NCBI GenBank assembly: GCA_958298945.1
Contig: OY282607.1
Span: 78,732,868 to 78,796,867, forward strand
Direction: 5' to 3'
DNA: 64,000 nt
Source: Atherix ibis
Taxonomy: Eukaryota; Arthropoda; Insecta; Diptera; Athericidae
The position numbers and the translations under genes are program-made. The notes under the pieces were generated by a model. That model made no database searches. It had not been told where the DNA came from and worked only from the letters and a program-made list of their open reading frames with translations. Below are positions 55,950-64,000 of this stretch, piece by piece (positions within the stretch are counted from its first letter, which is position 1; each line of letters begins with the position of its first letter).

Positions 55950-58900
55950 TATTTGAGTTAATACTTAAATACAATTTAATACTAAATTGAACTTTATACA
56001 AATTTATGACTTACAAAATTTTTAAAGTGCATTTTACAAGCTCCTAATTCAAATACAATCAAGGAAAAGTGAATAAGAAATAAATATAAATAATTATTAT
56101 ATATTCTTTGGGACCGCTCACTAAGAATTCTGAATCAATTGTGAATATTAAAAATGTTTCCGACTATATTAAAATTAGTTGTTAAATAAGCAAAAATAAA
56201 CTATCTAATTTACAATCAACAAATAATGAAACGCTATTGTTCGTATGTATATATTTTTGCATATATATATATATGTATTTATATATGTATTAATATATAT
56301 ATTTGTATGTATTTTATTGGTTTTTTTTTCATAAATTTCGATTTATATTTCTATTTTTATCTTATGTTTATTGTTTGTTTCTTTCTCTTTTAATTATAAT
56401 TATAATATTGTATTTATAATTTTTTTTTCTCTTTTACCATATTTATTTTTATTGTATTCATCTATATTTTTATTACCTTAAGTACATTGTAAAATTCTAC
56501 TCAGTCCAAACAAATTAAATTTTATTATAATTGTTTGTTTGTTTGCTAGTTAGTTTAGACGATGTAAATTGTCTTGTGGTGTGTCCTACATAATGAGGAG
56601 AACGTTATAGTAGGATAATTAGAAATAAACAAGAAGAAAAAATAAAACAATAAAAAATAACAAAAATCCAAAACAATTCGTCCTAACGTTCACGGCTATT
56701 TAGCATTCAATTTAGTTTATTTTTTATATGATAAGTTTTGTTTTGTAATTTGATTTTGCTTAAAAGAATCTCTTTTTTTTCCCCCGTTAATTATTCTTTT
56801 TACTTAAATATATATCATACTTTGTGTAATATTGTTGTTATTATGTTAAGAATAATGTATATTTTTTATTTATCTATTATTATTATTATTATTTTTTAAA
56901 TATTTTCTATTATGTTTTTTTTTTCTTTCTTCTCGTTAATCATAAGGAATATTATTAGATATTTTTTTTTGTTGTTTTTCTTTTTTCTTTTAAATCATAT
57001 TTAAAATATACACTTTCGTATTTACAATGAACTTTTTACATGTTATTTCTTAAAATTGATTTTTGTCTTATTTTTGATCTTTATTTTGTATATATATATA
57101 TTTTTATAATTATTTTTTTTGTATTTTGTTTTTTTTTTTCTCTACACTTTTCTTGTTAAATCATTTTTTTTTCTCTTAATTACTAATATGGAAAAAATCT
57201 TATCTACTTACACACATGCACATTTACGCGCGCACACACACGCACACACGCGCACGCACATATACATCCTTTTATCCATTATTAATATAGATAAATTATT
57301 ATATATTATATTCAATAAATGCTTGTGTATGTACGACGTTCTATTAATAATCTATTCGCCTTTTTTTTCTTGTTTAAATATAATTTTCTTCTTATTTCTT
57401 ATTGTACAATATCGAAGATACATTAATAATTAATCATAAAAATAATGATAGTAAAAAAATCGTTTGATTTGTTGTTGTTTTTTCCGTTTTAGTTTAGTTG
57501 TTATTTTTTTCTCTATTTGTTTTGTAGTAAATTAAATGAAATTCAAATATTTAGCCTCACTTTCTAAATGAAAATCAATCAACTAATATCGATCGTCCGT
57601 CCTTTCTTTTATCCTTTTTCAAATAGATTCGGCGTTTCTTAATTGTAAATAAAAAAAAATTTGAATATATAATTACTTTTTTCCTGTTAAGTAAAATGTT
57701 GCTATTCAGATAAATAAGTTTAATGAATAAATAAAAATGGAAATTGAACGTAATTTAATATTATTTGTTATATGATCAATAGTCATTTAAATATTTTCTT
57801 TCTTTTTCTTACTAATAATAAATATATTTTTTAAATGGCGACATTTTTACAACGATTATTCTATATTTTTTTTTAGTTTTTTTTTTAATGTATATTATAT
57901 TTTTTTTTTTTGCAATTATCCGGCCATTTATAATGTAATAATTTTTTTTGTTGAAATTTTCTTACTTTTTATAAAGTTTTTTTGTATAGTTTTTTTCTTC
58001 TTTCAAATGGGATGTTTTTATTTTATATAAATGTTTATATATATATATATATATATATATTATTAAACGATAATTATTTAACTATTTTTGGAAATTATAA
58101 TACAAAAATTTTGTTTTATTTATATTCTAATAAGGAAAAATAAAAACGGTATTTTTTTTTCTACACGGATCGAGTGTTGTGTGAATTGTAGAAATAGTTT
58201 TTTTTGGTCTTTGTTTCCCCAGAAAAGCACAGTGGCATCTTTTTTAAGAATTCTATGTGGATTCAATCAAATAATTAGTTAATGATAAAAAGGAAAGTAA
58301 TAATTTAAATATGCTATAATTAAAAAATAACTGACTTATTGGAGTCTTGTTTTTGATTTTTAAGAAAAGCTACAGAACATGTTTTTTTATGTAAATAATT
58401 TATTTGTAATATTTTCAATTTGTTTCCTTATTTCTAAAAATTTTTAAGTAAGAATAAATCAAATTTTGTTAATAGCAATTTTTCGATCAAAGATGATGAA
58501 AACAGAAAGAAAAACAGAACAGACAGTATAAAATACAAAAAGGAGAAGAGTACTAAAAATTTATAAATATCAAACTTGACACAGTCAGATTTTTTTTATT
58601 ACTGATATTTGTATTATTTTTTAATATTCCGCATAAATTTTATTAAAAATATAATACAATATAACCGAAAAGTCATGATTTCTTCGTTATTTTTTGTTTT
58701 GTTTTATTTTATTTCCTTTTTTTGTTGTTCTACAATTCCGTTTTTAATTCTCTTTATTAATAAATTAGCTGTACAATTAAGATATATAATACTGATTGAC
58801 GAAAAAAAAGGTTTTTTTAAAACAATTTTTTTTTTATTGATTTTTGATTCTTATGATATTTTTTGAATAAAAAAAAAAAAAAAATAATAATAATAATGCA

Positions 58901-59907
58901 AATGATAATGATGAAAGGATAAAAAAACAATACATATGAAGACAATTATAAAATATTGAAATAAAAATTTAAAAATTAATAGATAAAGATAAATGAAAGA
59001 TAAGTTTCACTCCAATTTTCAGGAATTATATTATGATCGTTGGGGTTTTAAAATTGAAAAATTGCCTTCTTTGACAACAAAAAAATTAAATTATACAATT
59101 TTTTGATATTATATTCATCATATTTAAAGGAATTTAGTTACAAAAGAATTAATAATCTTTTTATCTGTTCTATAATTTTGCAAAACGATAATTTTATAAA
59201 AAAAAATTACCCCAATTTTTGATCTGCCGGTAAAAACAAATAATGATTCTTAAGTGTGTTTATACATGAGCAAACGTTTAATATGCGTATGGTCATGTGT
59301 AAATTATTCATGCATTGCATGCAGCACTATTATATAAAAAAAATTGTTAATCACAAATTTATTTAATTAAAATAAAATTTAAAAAGCTTAAATTTAAAAT
59401 TTTCTTAAATTACTTAAATTAAGCTTAATTATCTTTATTAGAAAAGATAAAGGAAAACAAATGCAGACAAACTAATCAAAAATAATCAAGTCTTAAAATA
59501 GACTGATTAAGAGGGTGAAAAATAAACTTAAAAAAATAATTGTTCCTATACATTTTTCTTTATGTTTAAAGAATATTTTCGTGTCTTTTGTTTTTTCTTA
59601 TCTCATTACGTTTATTATTACAATATTATTATTTCATTATTATATATGTTTTTTTTTTTATTATTTAAATTTACTTTTTCCGTACGATTAATTATCATAC
59701 AATATAAATTACTATACATTTAAATTCCAGTTTTTTTCACTTATTTTATTTAAATTGGCTTTTCCTTAATTTGCAATTAATTTTTTCCTATTTGCTTCTA
59801 AACATTTTGTTTTTGTGGCGCAGCAATCTCATTTGTATGGTATAAATTCAATTCAATCAGAAAGTGTGGAAAAGCAAATAATTGGTCTAATTTATTTATC
59901 AGTCAGT
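55950..59907. other. Long AT-rich tract downstream of the BTB-psq gene, with microsatellites
   Basis: About 4 kb of T-rich (+ strand) DNA directly after the BTB-psq stop codon. It contains a (CA)n-like tract at 57208-57264, (TA)n at 58036-58062 and 56260-56300, and an A-run with (AAT)n at 58868-58897. Such long AU-rich DNA could be a 3' UTR of the - strand gene. The open frames in it are low-complexity and not supported as genes. Confidence 0.45.
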
Positions 59908-62562
59908 CTATGATCGAAGTAGCAGATCCTCTGATGGTCCTGGTATACGTTGTTGTGTTGAATCTATAATAAAAAATAAAAAAAATAAATAAAAAATTCA
60001 AGGGAATAGTAAGCATATATATTCAGATTTCTTTTTTTTTATTAATCGTATTAATAAATGCTTTTGAAATAAAACAAAATTAAAATATGGAATAGTAAAA
60101 AAGTTTTGGTTTAAATTACCTAAAAGATCTGATGGTCGCTCATTTGTCCACATATCGCGGAAACGTCCAACCATTGGCGGTCCTCTTCAGATATTCATAA
60201 GGAAAAAATAAATTTACAAAATAAAATGTTAACTTTTATTTATTATCAATTTTATAAGATATTTTCTTGGTCGATAGTTAATTGGAAGGAAAATTCGGGG
60301 ATATTAAATTTTTTGCAGCATACTTTAATGTTTAAGAAGGTTAAACAGAGGACTTGGGAAACTTATTCTTGGGTCTAGGAGCTCCACAATGAAAGGAGTT
60401 CTATTCAAAAAGAAATTCCGGTAAAAATGGCATTCATTTGGGATGTGAGACATAAAAAGTTGAATATCACAGGTAAGTTCAGTACGTCCAATTCGAATTC
60501 TGTGTGAAGTTTCCTTACCCAGAATGTCGGAATGGTTGTTGAGTAGACTAGATTTTTGATATTTAGCCAAAGTGTGAAAAGAAGTTCGAGATTTTGCTAA
60601 ACTATCAGTCCATTCATTAGTCAGGATGGCAACATGATCGGTGTTTCTACGATTGAACAGATTGTGACGAATATATTGAGCTCCGCATCATTTCACGGTC
60701 CACGAATAGCTTCGAGGGATGACAGATTATCGGTGAATATGGCAATATTTTTGTTGACTGTAAGGTTGATCGCATTCCCTAATGCCGTTGTAATTGCCCA
60801 CAGGTCTTTAGATAGAAAAATTCCACTGTAAAGTTCACAGTGCGTATTGTCAACGAGTTGGATGACACCAAAAGACATTTTATGGTCATCAACAGCTTCA
60901 TCCATTAACAGTACAACCGAATTACCGAGTCCATACAACCACAGTTTCCAGACCGTATGCAAGAGGGACGTTGGGAAATCGAGAGAAAAGCTGGATGAAT
61001 CTCTTTTTAATACCGAGATTATTAGAGAAATCGAGAATGAATTTCTTTTAGAATAGATTGCTTTAGAAGATTATTTATAAAGGTTTTATAAATGAAGTTA
61101 ATGCGGGATGTGTAAAGGGAGTGTAAGACAGGTTCCAATACAGCGATTAACTGCTAAGAAATAGTTTTTTTTTTGTACCTGTAAGAATGTTTTAGACATC
61201 CGTAAGTTTCACGATATCGGCCATAGAGTGTACCATAAGAGACTCCAAGCAATTGTGCTGCTTTTTTCATTTCTAACTCTTTCGCTTTGATCGCTTCCAT
61301 CACCTAGAAAAAAGTGTGAATTTTAATTTTTTTTTATTGAATAGAAAATTTTATTTAACTTACCCGTTTGGTAAATGGTTCTTCCCAAAATTGTGGCCTG
61401 CGACCATTCACAAGATAAACATCCATTTTGACGACGTCTTTCCACTCTTCTTGTTCTTGTGCTGTTAAAAAGAATGCAGATCCCTGATCGGAGGGGCTGT
61501 CCGAGTCGTCGGGATCCTCTTCGCTTTTTATGTCACTTTTTTCTAGCAAATTACAAATTGGCTTTCTCTCGTTCTCTATCATTTCCGGTTCCGAGTCAGC
61601 ATCGCCTTGCTCCTCTGTGCTCTGTTCATTCCAGTCATCTTGCTGTTGGGGCGGCTGCGGATGTGTTTGTTGCTGCTGTTGTGGTTGTTGCTGTTGTTGT
61701 TGTTGTTGCTGTTGTTGCTGTTGCGTGAGGTGATTTTTTCCGCATTCTGTAATAATCGGCTGGTCTACTAAGGTTGAATGCTCATTGAAATTTGGCGCTG
61801 GGGCTTGGACGTGCGACATTTTGGGTCTACTTTAAATGCAAACAGAAGAAAAATATATAAATTGTTGATTTTATTTGTAATTAGATAGTAACACTAACGT
61901 GCTGAAAACGTCGTACTCCTCATCCAATGGTGGTCGACCTCGTTTCCGTTTCGGACCGACATGGTAATTTTCTTGATTGTTCGGTGACGGAATGGGCGTT
62001 AACAATGGCATTCTAGGCATGTGCTCTGTTGTCGTAACAGTGGGCTCCACGTTTTCACTAAATTTTCTATCTTGATCCGAATGATCTGGTTCCTCGTCCC
62101 GCCAGGACACTTCAGCCAATCCCTTGATTTTAAGTTCTTCAGCGGTTTTAAGTAGGGACGCTAAGCTAGCCTGTTATCAAATATCAATAAAAGTTATCAA
62201 AATCGTTTCAAACCAAAACTAACTAATGTGGAAGAGAGTTCCGATTGGGTGGAGGGGGGACTACAACTTACATGTTCCACATTTATTTCGCCTTTATACA
62301 TAAACTCGATTAGGCATTTTATGTCTGAGAATTTTGCATCTTTCATTATGATTATTGTATCCTTTTCGGCAGTGTAATTTGTCAAGATCGTATCGAAATA
62401 TGTGCTACATGCGCATAGGACCACTCGGTGTGCACGAATCGTTTGCCCCTCACAGGCCAATGTTACATCACAAAAGCATCCTCGATCCAATAATTGTGAA
62501 AACATTGTCTGTAAATTACTGTGATGGTATTTCCATCGCAAACAATATTGTTGCGGTAACAT
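59908..62562 (-). CDS. BTB/POZ and pipsqueak-HTH transcription factor
   Basis: CDS complement(join(59908..59963, 60120..60184, 61179..61303, 61364..61826, 61899..62170, 62272..62562)), 423 aa, all joints GT-AG with matching phases. Residues 1-115 are a BTB/POZ dimerisation domain of the fly ttk/bab group (QYCLRWKYHHSNLQTMFSQL, DVTLACEGQTIRAHRVVLCA, IIIMKDAKFSDIKCLIEFMY, KGEINVEH). Near residue 175 is an AT-hook-like KRKRGRPPLDEEY. Then come a polyQ tract (about residues 220-240), an acidic Ser/Asp/Glu-rich region, and at about 350-395 a psq helix-turn-helix (MEAIKAKELEMKKAAQLLGV, SYGTLYGRYRETYGCLKHSY). I recall Drosophila CG3726 as very similar. A nuclear DNA-binding regulator is expected; its targets are unknown. 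An acceptor 18 bp before the ATG (62581) shows a further upstream non-coding exon. Intron 4 holds a LINE piece. Confidence 0.92.
60300..61060 (-). mobile_element. LINE RNase H-domain fragment in a BTB-psq intron
   Basis: MSFGVIQLVDNTHCELYSGI, then FLSKDLWAITTALGNAINLT and IAIFTDNLSSLEAIRGP are the RNase H domain of an I/R1/LOA-type LINE. After stops, LAKYQKSSLLNNHSDILGKE and HIPNECHFYRNFFLNRTP follow from its C-terminus. It lies in sense with the host gene, between exons 4 and 5 counted from the 3' side break (60185-61178). Confidence 0.72.
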
Positions 62563-62581
62563 TTTGAGAAATTTTGTTATC

Positions 62582-64000
62582 TAAAAAAAAACAAAAACAA
62601 AAAAATAAGCATTTATTCAAAATAGTCGATTAAACATTCAATAATAATTAAACTTTGAAGAAAATATTTCCAGAAATTACCGAACAATTTTTAAAATTAC
62701 AAATATCAAAAAGAAAAACTTAGCAAAAAACATTTTCCACAACCAGAAGATTGGAGAAAGTTACTAAAACCCAATGGAGCCAAATGGGCATATGTTACCT
62801 TCACCTTCAATCTGAATAAGCAACAAGTTGTTATCCTGTGAGAATACAAGGGTAACCACCTTTAAACATTTCAAGTACAAGTTAAATGCTACTACTGAGT
62901 ATTGTGGATTCATCAAAAAATTATTCTACTTTACGAACGAAAAGAAACGAATTTGCTTACAATCTCAAATAGGTAGTCTCCTGATGGTAATATAAGAATT
63001 TACCTTCGAAAACTTTACATTTAAATTCCATTTAATCCTTTTCAATTATTAAATTCAATAAACTATTTATTTTATTGAATAAAGAAGTAGCATTTGATTT
63101 TATTTTGAATTTTTATAATATTTAAAGCAAAAAAAAAAAAAAAAATGTAACAGGACAGAAATTTCGGAGTACCTAAAGTTGTTTGTGATAGACTGTGACA
63201 TTTTACACTTGTTGAAAAGTTTTAGAAGTACTGGTATAATTTGAATATGAGCTATTTTTGTAATAATATTTCAATCCAATCGAAAATATATAAAAAAAAT
63301 CATGAGTATTCACTTAACAAACAAAAATAGAAACAGTATCTAATATTAATCAACCAATATAGACACACTCATTGTTGCAGCGAAACTTTTCATTTGAAAA
63401 TATTTGTAAAGTTTTAGAAACGCTGGTCTAATTAGCAAATGCCTTTTTGTTTAACTAGCAATATATAATTTCAATTGAACTCAAGTTAAAAATGGTCTTT
63501 TTTTTATGCAATTTAAAATCTAAAATTTAAAAAAAAAATAATAAAAAGGAAAAACATGAAAAACAAAGTTTTCTTTTATGTCAAAAATTTTATTCTAAAT
63601 TCCTCTTAAAAATTAAAGAAAAAATAGGCTAAATACCAAAATTAGTATGCATTTTTTTTTTACTAATTTATTAAATTGGATGAAAATATAATTTTTTACT
63701 ATAGAAACAGAAGCGCTTATATAATTTTTGTTATATGAATATTGTTTATTACTAAATAAATTCTACACAAAAAAAAATGCGTATTAAAAAAATATAAGCA
63801 AAAAAGGCAAATAAGGGAAAAATATTATACACTAAAAGGGTGCGGACCAAGAATTTAATAGCTTTTTCTTCTCCTGTTTTATATACTCTCGACTCTGATG
63901 ACTTTTTAGGATTTTATATTTTTCTTTGTTCCTTTTTTTTTGTTGCTCCTTTTATCCAATCAAATTCAAAATACAAAATGAAAGACAAAAAAGAAAAAAC
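62582..64000. other. Intron or 5' flank of the BTB-psq gene, AT-rich
   Basis: The acceptor next to 62581 implies that this is intronic. A 30-codon open piece on the + strand near 62750-62840 (WRKLLKPNGAKWAYVTFTFN) has no recognised family and breaks soon after. Nothing else was seen. Confidence 0.45.

Noticed and set aside
57119..58866. Several 60-100-codon frames rich in F, I, Y and L
   Set aside because: Products of T-rich low-complexity DNA. No motif, no splice context.
60634..61056. + strand frames at 60634-60831 and 60847-61056
   Set aside because: Shadows of the RNase H LINE fragment on the - strand.
61459..61733. Val/Ala-rich and Cys-rich frames on the + strand
   Set aside because: Shadows of the CAG-type polyQ tract of the BTB-psq gene on the other strand.
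1..64000. CRISPR arrays, operons, phage or bacterial defence systems
   Set aside because: No regularly spaced short repeats and no prokaryotic gene layout. All genes are spliced insect genes.

Overview
The window is AT-rich nuclear DNA of a dipteran insect, most likely a higher fly. The gene models have short GT-AG introns, the ribosomal protein SA and coatomer epsilon proteins are fly-like in length and sequence, and the intergenic space is packed with insect-type mariner, Tigger, piggyBac, hAT and LINE relics plus short non-autonomous elements. Exon joins were worked out by hand from reading frame and splice sites.

Six protein-coding genes can be modelled end to end or nearly so. RpSA (stubarista, + strand, 3044-4052) ends tail-to-tail with a TPX2-like/mei-38-like spindle gene (- strand, 4307-5445). 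Next come coatomer epsilon (- strand, 12685-13733), a trypsin-type serine protease (- strand, 18096-19101), an XLF/NHEJ1 end-joining factor (- strand, 22288-45628) and a BTB-pipsqueak DNA-binding protein (- strand, 59908-62562). The XLF gene has five coding exons: the N-terminal one lies alone at 45479-45628, and an 18.4-kb first intron separates it from the other four. A seventh, unidentified gene is seen only through its last exon (about 13948-15652), which a transposon has split. An intron of RpSA carries a candidate C/D-box snoRNA with an 11-nt match to 28S rRNA.

Most of the rest is mobile DNA. At least six or seven mariner lineages are present, all broken. There is three-level nesting at 5.9-9.75 kb (Tigger-like, then mariner, then an 8-bp-TSD MITE) and again at 22.8-26.7 kb inside an XLF intron (LINE, then DDE transposon, then mauritiana-type mariner). 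One MITE family with termini CTTAGATTAAAG occurs in five or more copies with a conserved internal hairpin. Two mariners share the same head-to-head (5'-5') rearrangement. A Harbinger-like element with TTA target duplications holds a mitochondrial nad5 fragment. A chimeric retroelement joins a 5S-rRNA-like head, a tRNA-like T-arm and a piece of RTE-type endonuclease. A solo LTR with a 4-bp TSD and a MITE with perfect 40-bp inverted repeats look young.

The genes do not form an operon or pathway. RpSA serves translation, the mei-38-like gene the spindle, epsilon-COP Golgi traffic, XLF double-strand-break repair and the BTB-psq gene transcription. The main features of the locus are heavy transposon load in introns, effects of insertions on gene structure, and several rearranged or chimeric elements.
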